Shown in pieces: positions 9,388 through 19,665 of a DNA stretch of 64,000 nucleotides (the stretch's first letter is position 1; the number at the start of each line of letters is the position of its first letter). Source of the stretch: an uncultured Acetatifactor sp. (GTDB lineage Bacteria; Bacillota; Clostridia; Lachnospirales; Lachnospiraceae); contig CAKSAN010000007.1 in NCBI GenBank assembly GCA_934436435.1, positions 1-64,000 of the forward strand, written 5' to 3'. Made by a program: the position numbers and the translations under genes. The notes below the pieces were generated by a model. The model did not search any database, was not told the origin of the DNA, and saw nothing but the letters and a program-made list of their open reading frames with translations.

Positions 9388-10202
9388 CTGCGGTAATCAG
9401 AAGGGCGCAGCCCCGTAGAATTTTTAAAGCATGTACAGAATCGGCTTTCGTTGAAAAAACCACAGGCAAAGCAGATTTCCTTTACGGTAAGGTCTGTATT
9501 TTTCAACAGATATTTTGCGTGATTCAACCGGGTGGCAATGAGATATTCATGAGGAGTCTGACCGGCGTATTGGCGGAACAGACGGATAAAATAAAAACGG
9601 CTTAAGTGCGCAAGGGCAGCCAGATCATCCACGGACAGCGGCTCGGCAAAGTGGGACTGTATATATCCTGTAACGGTGGATATGACGTTCCGGTCTGTGG
9701 CGGAAGCGGACGGAGAAGAAAATTCTGAGAGCATTCCGGCAATGAGAAGTGAGACGGTGGCTTCCGAAGGAACAGCTCCGTTGGAAAACAATGCTGTCAG
9801 AGAGGAAAGCCCGGCGGGTGCATGGGACAGTAGGGGAATGGCAGTGCCTGCAAGACGGCTGAGAGATTCATAGTATTTCAATGCGGCAGCCCCGTCCACA
9901 TGGATCCAGTCGGCTTCCCAGCCTTCTTCACTTTCATAAGAGTGAGGAGCATAGCAATTTAATAAAATTGTATGCCCCGCAGAAACGGTCAGCTCTGTAT
10001 CCGGAGTACGCAGCCGGCAGCTTCCTCCTGTTATGGACATGATGAGCAAGCTGTTATAACTGCTTCGTTCCAGGTGGTATCCGGGTAAATAGCGGAAATG
10101 CCCGAGACAGAGCGGATATAAGAAGAGTTCGACTGCCTCGGCAGTAGGGGTATAGATGTAATATTCAGAGGTGGGATCTATGAAATGTTCTGTGGTAAAC
10201 AT
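9384..10202 (-). CDS. AraC family transcriptional regulator
   Basis: A 272-aa regulator. Residues about 1-165 form a cupin-type ligand-binding domain (AGHTILLNCYAPHSYESEEG). The C-terminal about 100 residues carry two helix-turn-helix units (VDDLAALAHLSRFYFIRLFR and VKEICFACGFFNESRFCTCF). The start is set at 10202 by GGAGGAATT just before it; the reading frame stays open further upstream into the divergent gene but without a ribosome binding site. It is divergent from the DUF5107-TPR gene and convergent with the GH2 gene, so it probably activates this glycan block in response to a sugar. Confidence 0.9.
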   Translation of the reverse strand: MFTTEHFIDPTSEYYIYTPTAEAVELFLYPLCLGHFRYLPGYHLERSSYNSLLIMSITGGSCRLRTPDTELTVSAGHTILLNCYAPHSYESEEGWEADWIHVDGAAALKYYESLSRLAGTAIPLLSHAPAGLSSLTALFSNGAVPSEATVSLLIAGMLSEFSSPSASATDRNVISTVTGYIQSHFAEPLSVDDLAALAHLSRFYFIRLFRQYAGQTPHEYLIATRLNHAKYLLKNTDLTVKEICFACGFFNESRFCTCFKNSTGLRPSDYRS

Positions 10203-10227
10203 AATTCCTCCAATGGCAATTTTTATA

Positions 10228-10256
10228 AATATAACAGCAAAAAGCGTTAATGTCAA
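10228..10256 (-). promoter_or_regulatory. Promoter of the AraC gene
   Basis: On the minus strand TTGACA (10251-10256), a 17-bp spacer and TATATT (10228-10233), ending 26 bp before the AraC start. Confidence 0.75.
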
Positions 10257-10325
10257 TGGAAAAAGTATATGATATGATGGCACAAAAGAAAAATAACAGG
10301 AATTTCCTGAAAAAAGGAGGATGCC

Positions 10326-13300
10326 ATGAACAAGGTACATGTCTGGGAAGAAAAAGTGACGATTCCCACTTACGAGGCAGGAAAACCGGATAAGAACCCG
10401 GTATTTCTGGAGAAGCGTGTCTATCAGGGAAGCTCGGGAAGAATTTATCCCCATACGGTGATCGAGAAGATCAGCGATGAGAAAGTGGATAAGGAATATA
10501 CGGCTCTTTTTCTGGAGAACGATTATCTGAAAGTAATGATGCTGCCGGAGCTGGGCGGCAGGATCCAGAGGGCCTATGACAAGACCAACGGCTATGATTT
10601 TATCTATTACAATCATGTCATCAAACCGGCACTGGTGGGACTGGCGGGCCCCTGGATCTCGGGCGGCATCGAATTTAACTGGCCGCAGCACCACAGACCC
10701 AGTACCTTTGATCCCGTAGAATATACCTATGCGGAAAATGCGGACGGAAGCGCCACGGTCTGGATGGGAGAGATCGAGAACATGTTCCGGACGGAAGGGG
10801 TGCTGGGCGTGACCCTTTATCCCGACAAGGCCTACATCGAATTGTCGGCAAGGCTCTACAACCGCACGAAAATGCCCCAGACCTTCCTCTGGTGGGCAAA
10901 TCCGGCGGTGGCAGTAAATGACGACACGATCTCGGTATTTCCCGAGGATGTAACGGCGGTCTATGACCATGGCAAACGGGATGTCATCAGCTTTCCTTAT
11001 GCGGAAGGGACTTATTATAAGCATAAATACGACCATGTAAATATCGCACAGTATAAAAATATTCCGGTGCCGACTTCATACATGGCGTATCGTTCGAATT
11101 ACAATTTTATCGGGGAATACGATTACGGAAAACAGGCAGGGCTTTTGCATGTGGCAGACCATCATATTGCCCCGGGGAAAAAACAGTGGACTTGGGGCTG
11201 CGGAGAATTCGGCAAGGCCTGGGACCGGGCGCTGACAGACGAGGACGGTCCGTATATCGAACTGATGACGGGGTGCTTTACGGATAATCAGCCGGATTTT
11301 ACCTGGATCCAGCCGCAGGAGACCAAGAATTTCAAACAGTATTTCATGCCCTATAAAAATATCGGCTATGTAAAAAATGCCACGATCGATGGGGCGGTGA
11401 ATGCGGAATATGATAAGGCAGAGGGACAGCTTACGGTATCAGCCTATACCACGTCCGTGCAGAACGGAGCGCAGATTCTGTTGACATTGCCCGGAGAAAA
11501 CGGCGGACAGGAAAAGGTACTGTATGAGGTAACCTCAGATCTGTCACCGGAGAAAACTTACGAAGTGAAGATTGATCGGGAAAAATTGCAACAGACGATG
11601 ACACTTAAAAAGGAAGAGCAAAACGGTACAGAGATGCTCTGCGGTTTGCAGGTATGTGTCCGGGCAGCAGATGGCAGGGAACTGGTTTCCTATCGTTTTC
11701 CGAAAAAGATCGAAGCAGAAGTGCCGGAACCGGCAAAGGCAGCGCCGCTTCCTCAAGACTGCGAAACCACGGAGAATCTGTTCCTCTATGGTCTGCATGT
11801 GGAACAGTACCGGCATGCCACCTATCACCCCGAGGATTATTATCTGGAGGGGCTGCGCAGGGATCTTACCGACATCCGCCTGAACAACGCCTATGGAAGA
11901 TGTCTGCTTAAAAATTGTGATTTTGCCGGGGCGGAAAAGTATTTCCGGAAAGCTGTGGAGAAATCCATCCGTTCCAATCCGAACCCTTATGATTACGAAC
12001 CGTATTATAATCTGGGACTGGCACTGAAATATCAGGAAAAAGAAAAAGAAGCCTACGATGCCTTTTATAAGGCAGTCTGGGGCGGCAGCATCCAGGCACC
12101 CGGCTTCTATGAGCTGGCATGTCTGGATGCGAAAGCGGGAAGATTCGCAGAGGCTCTGGAACATGTAAATGAATCTATTCTCAGACAATACCAGTGTATG
12201 AAAGCCCGGGCATTGAAGGAAAATCTTTTAAAGAAACTGGGAAGAGTGCTGGAAGTGGAAGAATTACATAAGGAGAGCCTTGAGATCGATCCGCTCTATG
12301 ACAGACAGCTGGAGAAGATCAACCATAACACTCTGCTGGAGCTGATGATCGATCTCTATGAGGCAGGAGACTACGTACAGGGAATCATCCTTGCGGGGAA
12401 TTGGGCGGAACAACAGAAAGTATCACGGAAAGAGGATATTTATCCGCTGGTATATTATTATATTGCTTACGGATACCAGAAACTGCGCAGAAAAGAAAAT
12501 GCAGAACAGACAACTCGTTACATGACAATGTACGTGACATTGGGAGAAGATGCTATAGCGGATGGTTGTTTTCCTCACAGAACGGAAGATTATATCGTGT
12601 TAAAGAGTCTGGTAGCAGAACATGAACTCGGTATGGCGTATTATTATCTGGGCTGCCTACTCTATGATAAGAGAGTGTATGAGGAAGCTGTGACAGATTA
12701 TGAGAAGGCTGCTATTAAGTGTCCGGATTTCCCCACAGTCCATAGAAATCTGGCGCTGGCATATTACAATGTGAAAAAGCAGCCGAAGAGAGCGTACGGG
12801 GAAATGGAGAAGGCTTTCGCCCTGGATGAGACGGATGCCAGAGTGTATCTGGAACTGGATCAGTTAAAGAAGCGCCTGGGTGTTCCCGTGAAAGAACGAT
12901 TGAGCGATATGGAAAAACATTTTGCACTGGTGGAAAGCAGGGATGATCTGTATCTGGAGTATGTGACGCTCTTGAATACACTGGGAGCACCTGAAAAAGC
13001 GCTGGCACGGATTGAGGGAAGAAAGTTCCATCAGTGGGAGGGCGGCGAAGGCAAGGTGGCGGCGCAATACCTTACTGCCCTGTACCAACTGGCAAAAGCG
13101 GCTGTGGCAAAAGAGGACTATGCGGCGGCAAAGGCGCTTCTTCTGCGGGCAGTTGGGGAATACCCCCACAATCTGGGAGAGGGAAAACTGGAGTCGGCAC
13201 AGGAAAATAACCTGTACTATCTGCTGGGACTGGTGCAGGAAAAGCTGGGTGAGACAAAGGAAGCTTTCGAGAGCCTGACAAAGGCCTGCCACGGCGAGTC

Positions 13301-13655
13301 GGAACCGGTGGGCATGATGTATTACAATGACCAGCCGCCCGAAATGATCTACTATCAGGGACTTGCTTACCGGAAGCTCGGAGATGAAGAACAGGCGGTT
13401 CTCAGATTTCGGAAGCTGGTGGACTATGGCAGAGAGCACATCGGGGATGATATAAAAATAGACTATTTTGCAGTATCCCTGCCGGATCTGCTGATCTTTG
13501 AAGAAGATCTGAACGAGCGGAACCGGAAGCACTGTTTGTTCATGATGAGCCTGGGACTGCGGGGACTGGGACAGACGGACGAGGCGAAAGTCTGTGCGGA
13601 GGAACTGCTTGCCATGGACAATGCCCATCAGGGAATCCGGGTACATGACCTGTAA
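10326..13655 (+). CDS. DUF5107 domain protein with tetratricopeptide repeats
   Basis: An 1109-aa protein with no signal peptide. Residues about 1-400 match the DUF5107 family, a beta-sandwich resembling galactose-mutarotase-like folds, with conserved segments GGRIQRAYDKTNGYDF, GGIEFNWPQHH and TFLWWANPA. About 470-1100 is helical, with TPR-like units such as YYNLGLALKYQEKEKEAYDAFYKAV and VHRNLALAYYNVKKQPKRAY. DUF5107-TPR proteins are common in Lachnospiraceae and Bacteroidetes glycan loci; their reaction is not established to my knowledge. Its place between GH2 and GH35 genes suggests action on the same sugar. AAAAAGGAGG gives a strong start. Confidence 0.85.
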   Translation: MNKVHVWEEKVTIPTYEAGKPDKNPVFLEKRVYQGSSGRIYPHTVIEKISDEKVDKEYTALFLENDYLKVMMLPELGGRIQRAYDKTNGYDFIYYNHVIKPALVGLAGPWISGGIEFNWPQHHRPSTFDPVEYTYAENADGSATVWMGEIENMFRTEGVLGVTLYPDKAYIELSARLYNRTKMPQTFLWWANPAVAVNDDTISVFPEDVTAVYDHGKRDVISFPYAEGTYYKHKYDHVNIAQYKNIPVPTSYMAYRSNYNFIGEYDYGKQAGLLHVADHHIAPGKKQWTWGCGEFGKAWDRALTDEDGPYIELMTGCFTDNQPDFTWIQPQETKNFKQYFMPYKNIGYVKNATIDGAVNAEYDKAEGQLTVSAYTTSVQNGAQILLTLPGENGGQEKVLYEVTSDLSPEKTYEVKIDREKLQQTMTLKKEEQNGTEMLCGLQVCVRAADGRELVSYRFPKKIEAEVPEPAKAAPLPQDCETTENLFLYGLHVEQYRHATYHPEDYYLEGLRRDLTDIRLNNAYGRCLLKNCDFAGAEKYFRKAVEKSIRSNPNPYDYEPYYNLGLALKYQEKEKEAYDAFYKAVWGGSIQAPGFYELACLDAKAGRFAEALEHVNESILRQYQCMKARALKENLLKKLGRVLEVEELHKESLEIDPLYDRQLEKINHNTLLELMIDLYEAGDYVQGIILAGNWAEQQKVSRKEDIYPLVYYYIAYGYQKLRRKENAEQTTRYMTMYVTLGEDAIADGCFPHRTEDYIVLKSLVAEHELGMAYYYLGCLLYDKRVYEEAVTDYEKAAIKCPDFPTVHRNLALAYYNVKKQPKRAYGEMEKAFALDETDARVYLELDQLKKRLGVPVKERLSDMEKHFALVESRDDLYLEYVTLLNTLGAPEKALARIEGRKFHQWEGGEGKVAAQYLTALYQLAKAAVAKEDYAAAKALLLRAVGEYPHNLGEGKLESAQENNLYYLLGLVQEKLGETKEAFESLTKACHGESEPVGMMYYNDQPPEMIYYQGLAYRKLGDEEQAVLRFRKLVDYGREHIGDDIKIDYFAVSLPDLLIFEEDLNERNRKHCLFMMSLGLRGLGQTDEAKVCAEELLAMDNAHQGIRVHDL

Positions 13656-13700
13656 AAGGAAAGTCTGAAAACAAAGGTTCTATAGGAAAAGGATTACAAC

Positions 13701-15737
13701 ATGGAAAAAGAAATATACAGCTATAACAATGAAAACTTAACCTGCAACGGCAGACCAGTCCTGTCCATCATGGGAGAGTTCCATTTCTCCCGCTATCCGG
13801 AAAAGGAATGGAAATCCGCACTGGAGAACATGAAACGAGGCGGAGTGGGGATCGCTGCCACTTATGTGTTCTGGATCCACCATGAGGAAGCGGAAGGAGA
13901 ATGGGATTTTTCCGGCAGAAGGAATCTGAAAGCCTTTCTGAACTGCTGTCAGGAAGTAGGAATGAAAGTATGGCTCCGGATCGGCCCGTGGGCCCATGGA
14001 GAGTGTAGAAACGGCGGTTTCCCGGACTGGCTGGTGGAGAAGGAAAAGCGGGGAGGACTGACCCTGCGGACAGACAATCCGCAGTATCTGAAATATGTGG
14101 ATATCTTCTTTACAAAGATCGCAGAGCAGGCGGCAGGGTATATGCATAAGGACGGCGGCCCGGTCATCGGTATTCAGATCGAGAATGAGTATGGACATGC
14201 CGGAGGCCCTTCCGACAGGGACGAGGGCATGGCGCATATGCGGACACTCCGGGCTATGGCGGAGAAAAAGGGGCTGATAGTCCCTTATGTGTCGGCGACC
14301 GGTTGGGGAGGTGCCTATGTACCGGAAGGATTTCTGCCGGTGCTTGGCGGGTATGTGGACGCTCCGTGGGCAAATCATACCCACGAACTTGCGGCCAGTG
14401 AGAATTTCCTGTTCCAGCCTTTTCACGACGATGCCAATATTGCCTCGGATTTTGCCGAAGGACAGAGCAGTTTTACTTTTGACGCAGCAAAGTTTCCCTA
14501 TCTGACGGCAGAACTGGGAGGGGGATTGCAGGTGACGGCACACAGGCGAACCTACCCTTACCCGGAGGACATCGAGGCCCAGACGATCTGCATGTTGGGA
14601 GCAGGGGCAAATCTGATCGGATATTATATGTATCACGGCGGTGTGAATCCGGAGGGAAAATATACCACCCTACAGGAGTCGAAAGCTACCGGCTATGCCA
14701 ATGACCTTCCGGTGAAAAGCTATGATTTTCAGACGTGTTTACGGGAGAACGGCCTGCCGTCGGAGAGCTATTACCGGCTGCGCAAGCACCATATTTTTAT
14801 CAAAAATACAGAAGAACTGCTGGCACCTGCAAAGGTGTATCTGCCGGAAAACATCCCGGAGCCCGCGGGTGCGGAGGATATGGAGACCCTGCGGGCGGCC
14901 TTCCGCTATAATGAAGCGGCGGACTGCGGCTTCCTGTTTATAAACAATCATCAGAGAAAACGGAAAATGACAGAGAAGCAGATCACGCCGGAAAAACCAT
15001 TACAGTTTACGGTGACGGATGCGGAAGGAATACCGAAGCAGATCATTTTCGACCGGATCCATGTGCGGACGGATGCGATTCTGGTGCTGCCCTGCAATCT
15101 GCCGGTAGTGATACGGGGAGAGCAGCTCAGGCTTCGAAGAACCAATGCCTCCTATCTGGGATATTTTGGCGGAACTTATTATTTCTATACGGAGGAGGAT
15201 CCGGAAAAAGCATATTTCGAATGGAGCGATGGCAGGGAACATCCGGAAGCGGTAAGGATCCTTACGACACACGATGCGGAGCATTTTTGTTATGTGGAAG
15301 AGGAGGCAGACGAAAAGGGCGAGGTGAGTCTGCTGCCGGATCTGCACTTCAAGGACGCAGGAGAGGTGCAGATCACCGATGTCAGACAGGCAGCGGAAAG
15401 CATTTGTAATGTATATGGCAAAACAGAGCCGACCGTCTGTGAACTGACATTGAAATATGAGAACCACCCGGTGGATGCAATGTCAGAGGATATCTGGCTG
15501 GAACTGGATTTTGGCGGAGACGGTGCAAGACTGTATCAGGAGGGAAAGCTTATCGACGACTGGTTTTCCAACGGTGAGGTATGGCGGGTGGCCCTGAAAC
15601 GCTACGGTTATCCGGAGCGGCTGACTCTGGAACTGGATCCATTTCAGCCGGAGGTCTATTACGATCTGCCACCGAAAAAGGAGAACCGTATTACAGGAGC
15701 GAGACTGATACGGTTGAGTGCGACGGACTTAGGATAG
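13701..15737 (+). CDS. Glycoside hydrolase family 35 beta-galactosidase
   Basis: A 678-aa enzyme, probably cytoplasmic since it has no signal sequence, releasing terminal beta-galactose. The N-terminal barrel (about 1-340) shows GEFHFSRYP, RIGPWAHGECRNGGFPDW, the acid/base motif IQIENEYG (Glu163) and the nucleophile motif LTAELGGG (Glu271), all classic for GH35. The rest is beta-rich, consistent with jelly-roll domains. It starts 45 bp after the DUF5107-TPR gene with AAAAGGA before the ATG, so the two are almost surely one operon. Confidence 0.93.
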   Translation: MEKEIYSYNNENLTCNGRPVLSIMGEFHFSRYPEKEWKSALENMKRGGVGIAATYVFWIHHEEAEGEWDFSGRRNLKAFLNCCQEVGMKVWLRIGPWAHGECRNGGFPDWLVEKEKRGGLTLRTDNPQYLKYVDIFFTKIAEQAAGYMHKDGGPVIGIQIENEYGHAGGPSDRDEGMAHMRTLRAMAEKKGLIVPYVSATGWGGAYVPEGFLPVLGGYVDAPWANHTHELAASENFLFQPFHDDANIASDFAEGQSSFTFDAAKFPYLTAELGGGLQVTAHRRTYPYPEDIEAQTICMLGAGANLIGYYMYHGGVNPEGKYTTLQESKATGYANDLPVKSYDFQTCLRENGLPSESYYRLRKHHIFIKNTEELLAPAKVYLPENIPEPAGAEDMETLRAAFRYNEAADCGFLFINNHQRKRKMTEKQITPEKPLQFTVTDAEGIPKQIIFDRIHVRTDAILVLPCNLPVVIRGEQLRLRRTNASYLGYFGGTYYFYTEEDPEKAYFEWSDGREHPEAVRILTTHDAEHFCYVEEEADEKGEVSLLPDLHFKDAGEVQITDVRQAAESICNVYGKTEPTVCELTLKYENHPVDAMSEDIWLELDFGGDGARLYQEGKLIDDWFSNGEVWRVALKRYGYPERLTLELDPFQPEVYYDLPPKKENRITGARLIRLSATDLG

Positions 15738-15746
15738 AAAATTGTT

Positions 15747-16652
15747 TTATTTGGATCTGCTGTTTATATACTGACAATTTTTGTGCTTCGCCGGAGTAGT
15801 TCCCGTCATTTTTTTAAACACTCTGGAAAAATAATAAACATCATGGAACCCGCATTTTACAGCAACCTCGTTACAGGTATAAAGTCCTGTGGCGAGGTAT
15901 TTTTTTGCATTTTCGATGCGGATGCGGTTCAGGGTGGCAAAGATCGTGTCGCCGGTAGCTTTTTTGAACACGCGGTTTAAGTGATCGAAGTTGCAGTGGA
16001 ACATTTCCTCCAGAGAACTGCTGCTGATATCGGTGCCGTAGTGGATCGCCAGATACCGTTTCAGACCGGGAACATAGCTTGCGGTACCGGAGGCTGTTCC
16101 CATGGCGTGCAGTCGGTGCCGGCGGTACTGCATGGCCAGAAGCGCCAGAAGTTCACAGAGCAGACTGCCCCGCAGGTAGGATTGCAGCGGGTCATCCTCC
16201 ACGCAGGACAGAAGCCTCGACAGGGCAGTGTTAAAATCCTCGGCGATATCTTCCGCGTCGAGATGTCCGCACTTGGGGAAAAAGACCGGTGCAGAGGCAG
16301 AGGTTTCCGAAAAGGCAGTTTGCTTCCGGGCGGTGGCCTCGAAGGGATCGTCCGCTGAGACGGTCATGCGGATCCCATTCATGGAAAAATGCACATAAGT
16401 GAAATTGCAGGTGGTGGAGCGCAGCCCCTCGTGTTCGCAGGAGGGATTCAGAAGGATATAATGCCCCTCTGTCAGCAGATATTCCCGGCTATCCTCTCTA
16501 ATGGCCAGTTCCCCGGAGTGGATATAGTACAGAATATACTCCGAAGCCTTCCGTCGGAAATGCACATAGGGAGGCCGGATATGGGCCGTGTCACACAGGG
16601 AGATCCCGGGAGCGGCAAAGCCTGTAATCTCATAAAAGAGAGTTTCGTTCAT
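15747..16652 (-). CDS. AraC family transcriptional regulator
   Basis: A 301-aa regulator with an N-terminal cupin-like sensor (YILYYIHSGELAIRE, LLTEGHYILLNP) and a C-terminal double helix-turn-helix (SLEEMFHCNFDHLNRVFKKA and NEVAVKCGFHDVYYFSRVFK). GGAGACATC precedes the start at 16652. It is convergent with the GH35 gene and divergent from the MATE gene; a natural reading is local control of the glycan block or of the transporter. Confidence 0.9.
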   Translation of the reverse strand: MNETLFYEITGFAAPGISLCDTAHIRPPYVHFRRKASEYILYYIHSGELAIREDSREYLLTEGHYILLNPSCEHEGLRSTTCNFTYVHFSMNGIRMTVSADDPFEATARKQTAFSETSASAPVFFPKCGHLDAEDIAEDFNTALSRLLSCVEDDPLQSYLRGSLLCELLALLAMQYRRHRLHAMGTASGTASYVPGLKRYLAIHYGTDISSSSLEEMFHCNFDHLNRVFKKATGDTIFATLNRIRIENAKKYLATGLYTCNEVAVKCGFHDVYYFSRVFKKMTGTTPAKHKNCQYINSRSK

Positions 16653-16877
16653 GATGTCTCCTTACCAAAAGCAATAGCGTTTAATTACATTTGTATCATA
16701 CGGATATTCCATATATAATGCAATAGAAAGTCGCTAAAATACAAAAATATAGTCACTATAATATATTTTCACGAAAGGATTTCGGAAGTAGAATGAGTGA
16801 GGTTCCGGGAAAGAGAAAAGACAGATAACGCAGAGAAACCGGACGGATTTACAAAACAGGAAAAAGAGGACACCAAT

Positions 16878-18212
16878 ATGAAAGACATGACACAGGGGAA
16901 ACCATTAAAGCTGATCATCGGCTTTGCCATTCCTATGCTGATCGGCAATATCTTCCAACAGGTATATAATGTGGCGGATACGGTGATCGTGGGAAGATTC
17001 TTAGGAGAGAGTGCACTGGCAGGAGTGGGAAGCACAGGAACGCTGACTTACTTCCTGCTGGCGCTGGTCAGCGGCATGTGCAACGGTGCCGGGCTGGTGG
17101 TGGCACAGTGTTTTGGCTGCGGAAACAGGGAACGGCTGGCGAAGACGGTGACGGCACTTGTCTGGGTGGCAGGGGTGCTGACCTGTATTATGTCACTGAT
17201 CGGAATCTTCGGTGCAGAATTTTTCCTGCGGCTTTTAAGCGTGCCGGAGAATGTCATCAGCTATTCCGCGGAGTATCTGCATGTCATCTATACCTTTGTC
17301 TTCGGCAGCGTGGTCTACAACGGCTGCGCGGCTATTTTGAACAGCGTGGGAGATTCGAAGACTCCGCTGCGGGCGGTGATCGCTTCCTCTGTCGTGAATA
17401 TTGTGTTTGACTTGTTCTTTATCATTGTCTGCAAGATGGGAGTAGCGGGAGCCGCCTATGCGACAATTCTGGCGCAGTGCACTTCGGCGGTGATCTGTTT
17501 TGGAAAAGTGATGAAGGGGAGAGAAGAGATCGGATTGTCTCTGATGACGTGGAGACCGGAAATCGGTTATATCCGGCTGGTGGTAAAGACCGGATTCCCG
17601 GCAGCATTCCAGTCCTGCATGATCGCACTGGGCGGCATGAGCGTCCAGAGACTGGTGAATTCCTTCGGTTCTTCCACCATGGCGGCCTATGTGGCGGCGA
17701 ACCGTGTGGACAGTGTGGCCATTCAGATCATTGTCTCCATCGGAACGGCACTGTCGGTATTTACCGGACAGAATATTGCGAAGAACCAATATGACCGGAT
17801 CCGGGAAGCCCTCTATAAGACACTGGCGGTCATGGTAGGAGCCAGCGTCTGCATAGCGGCGCTGGTACTGATCTTCCGGGTACAGCTGATGACGCTGTTT
17901 CTGGATGCCGGTGAATCGGGAGAAGCCATCGGCATCGGCTGTACCTACCTGACCATTATTGGTGGGGCTTATGTGATCGCCGGAATAATGCAGAGCTATC
18001 AGAATGTGATCCGGGGAGCCGGAGACGTCAATACCTGTATGGTGGCGGGGTTGACGGAGCTGTCCGGCAGGATCGTGTTCGCCTATCTGCTGTCAGGGAT
18101 CCTTGGTGTCACGGGAATCTGGATCGCCACACCTCTGTCCTGGAGCTGTGGCTGCATCATTCCCGTGATCCGGTATTATTCCGGAAAATGGAAGCACAAA
18201 CGGCTGGCATAA
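16878..18212 (+). CDS. MATE family efflux transporter
   Basis: A 444-aa inner-membrane antiporter of the MATE/MOP superfamily with about 12 hydrophobic helices; GNIFQQVYNVADTVIVGRFLG is the typical first-helix signature. Substrate unknown. The start at 16878 follows AGAGGA; an in-frame upstream start at 16797 would add a hydrophilic 27-residue extension and is less likely. Convergent with the AraC gene at 18227, with 14 bp between stops. Confidence 0.9.
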   Translation: MKDMTQGKPLKLIIGFAIPMLIGNIFQQVYNVADTVIVGRFLGESALAGVGSTGTLTYFLLALVSGMCNGAGLVVAQCFGCGNRERLAKTVTALVWVAGVLTCIMSLIGIFGAEFFLRLLSVPENVISYSAEYLHVIYTFVFGSVVYNGCAAILNSVGDSKTPLRAVIASSVVNIVFDLFFIIVCKMGVAGAAYATILAQCTSAVICFGKVMKGREEIGLSLMTWRPEIGYIRLVVKTGFPAAFQSCMIALGGMSVQRLVNSFGSSTMAAYVAANRVDSVAIQIIVSIGTALSVFTGQNIAKNQYDRIREALYKTLAVMVGASVCIAALVLIFRVQLMTLFLDAGESGEAIGIGCTYLTIIGGAYVIAGIMQSYQNVIRGAGDVNTCMVAGLTELSGRIVFAYLLSGILGVTGIWIATPLSWSCGCIIPVIRYYSGKWKHKRLA

Positions 18213-18226
18213 GCTGTGGAAAAACA

Positions 18227-19225
18227 CTATTCCGGCATCATCCATCCGGCAAATTCCAGAATGGACTGGTTCTCCGCCTTTTTCTCGCTCTGCTGCATCT
18301 GCTTGCGGTATTCTCTGGGAGACATCTGCATCAGCTTGATGAAGTAGCGGTTGAAGCTGGATACGGAATGGAAGCCAACCATTTCGGAGATGTCGAGAAT
18401 GGAATGCTCCGTACTGCGCAACAGGATACAAGATTTCAGGATCCGGGTGTTGTTCACATAGTCCAGTGGGGAAGTACCCATGATATCATGGAAAACCCGG
18501 CGGAAATGGGTGGGGCTCCAATGGCACAGTTCCGCCAGATATTCAATGGTAAACTGCTGCATATAATTTTCCTCTATATAATCCAGAGCGGGTGAGATCA
18601 CCAGAGAATTTTCGGCGATCTCGCCTTCTTTTTTGCGTTCCTGCAAAGCCAGTATCTCGGAAGAGTCCGGCTTGACCGTGTCGGGATTGACACCGCCGAG
18701 GCTTTCGATCCGGTACAGTTCTATATAGAGAGAACACAACAGACTTCTGGCACTGATCTGGTAACAGGGATTCTGTTCCTCCAGTTCATGGATGATATGG
18801 GATACCAGATAGTTGATATGAGGAAAAGCCTCTTTACTGAAAATATAACGGAACGCAGGAAAACCGTCTGTGGACAGGTCATAATTTTTCCAAGAGGCGG
18901 GAAGGAGATTGCGGAACAATTCCTTCGGATCCAGAAAAAGATAGGACCAGTGACTCTTGGTGCCCGGGGCACTGTAGGTAGTGTGTGGCACATTGCGGGG
19001 GAGAACGGTGACATCACCGGCGCTGAAGGTCTGCTTTTCTCCGTTGATCTCCAGAGTGCCGCTGTCGGAATGACAGATACCGATCTCCAGACAGTTATGA
19101 AAATGAAGACTTCCGCTGGGGATATCGGAAATCTTCCAATAATCACCTGACAGAAGCAGCACCGGGAACTGCATCGGCAGATAATAGCTTCGGTATTCGG
19201 TAACGGTTCGTTTGGATTTTGCCAT
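18227..19225 (-). CDS. AraC family regulator of the RG-I locus
   Basis: A 332-aa regulator with an N-terminal cupin sensor (HFHNCLEIGICHSDSGTLEI, FSAGDVTVLPRNVPHTTYSA) and a C-terminal helix-turn-helix pair (IEYLAELCHWSPTHFRRVFH, ILDISEMVGFHSVSSFNRYF). The start at 19225 is set by AGGAGGT; an in-frame start at 19312 is open but lacks one. It is divergent from the transporter and enzyme genes at 19666-31284, so it is the best candidate activator of that locus. The 440 bp between them should hold its operators. Confidence 0.9.
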   Translation of the reverse strand: MAKSKRTVTEYRSYYLPMQFPVLLLSGDYWKISDIPSGSLHFHNCLEIGICHSDSGTLEINGEKQTFSAGDVTVLPRNVPHTTYSAPGTKSHWSYLFLDPKELFRNLLPASWKNYDLSTDGFPAFRYIFSKEAFPHINYLVSHIIHELEEQNPCYQISARSLLCSLYIELYRIESLGGVNPDTVKPDSSEILALQERKKEGEIAENSLVISPALDYIEENYMQQFTIEYLAELCHWSPTHFRRVFHDIMGTSPLDYVNNTRILKSCILLRSTEHSILDISEMVGFHSVSSFNRYFIKLMQMSPREYRKQMQQSEKKAENQSILEFAGWMMPE

Positions 19226-19665
19226 GTGAAACCTCCTGTTCCAGAGTCCCACAGGGGCTTTTGTGCACCCTATATGGCGATGCGTGAAAAAAACAGACCG
19301 CCGGGGAAACAATGTCTATACATTATATATAACAATTAAAATTGACAAAATCAACCATTATGTTTCAAAAAAGACTTTCTCATGGTCGGTAACGTTTCCA
19401 TAAGAGAGATTAAAAAAGGCTAAAAATAGTGCAGAATAGAGGCTATCATGCCAAAAAACCGCGGAAATTCACGAAAAATTCACGAAAATGTAGCGAAAAC
19501 GGAAAACTTACGAAAAACGAACATAATCCATAATGGTCATTTTTGCATAGTTTTCTATGACTATTGATTAGAAAAATATGACAACATGTATGATAATATG
19601 CTTACAAGGTTACAAAAAGTGTACAAAATGACGAGAAAAACAATTGACACTTGAGGAGGTTCGAT
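19226..19665. promoter_or_regulatory. Divergent intergenic region with a cre-like site
   Basis: This AT-rich 440-bp gap separates the AraC gene from the transporter operon. Positions 19387-19400 (CGGTAACGTTTCCA) match the cre consensus TGNNANCGNTNNCA in all but the first base. No convincing -35/-10 pair was found, which would suit an activator-dependent promoter. GAGGAGG lies just before the permease start. Confidence 0.4.

Noticed and set aside
10203..11036. 278-codon upstream extension of the minus-strand AraC frame
   Set aside because: It lies antisense inside the DUF5107 gene, and the promoter and GGAGGAATT site show that the gene starts at 10202.
15747..16718. Plus-strand frames under the AraC gene at 15747-16652
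   Set aside because: They are antisense to a clear AraC protein and have no ribosome binding sites or family features.
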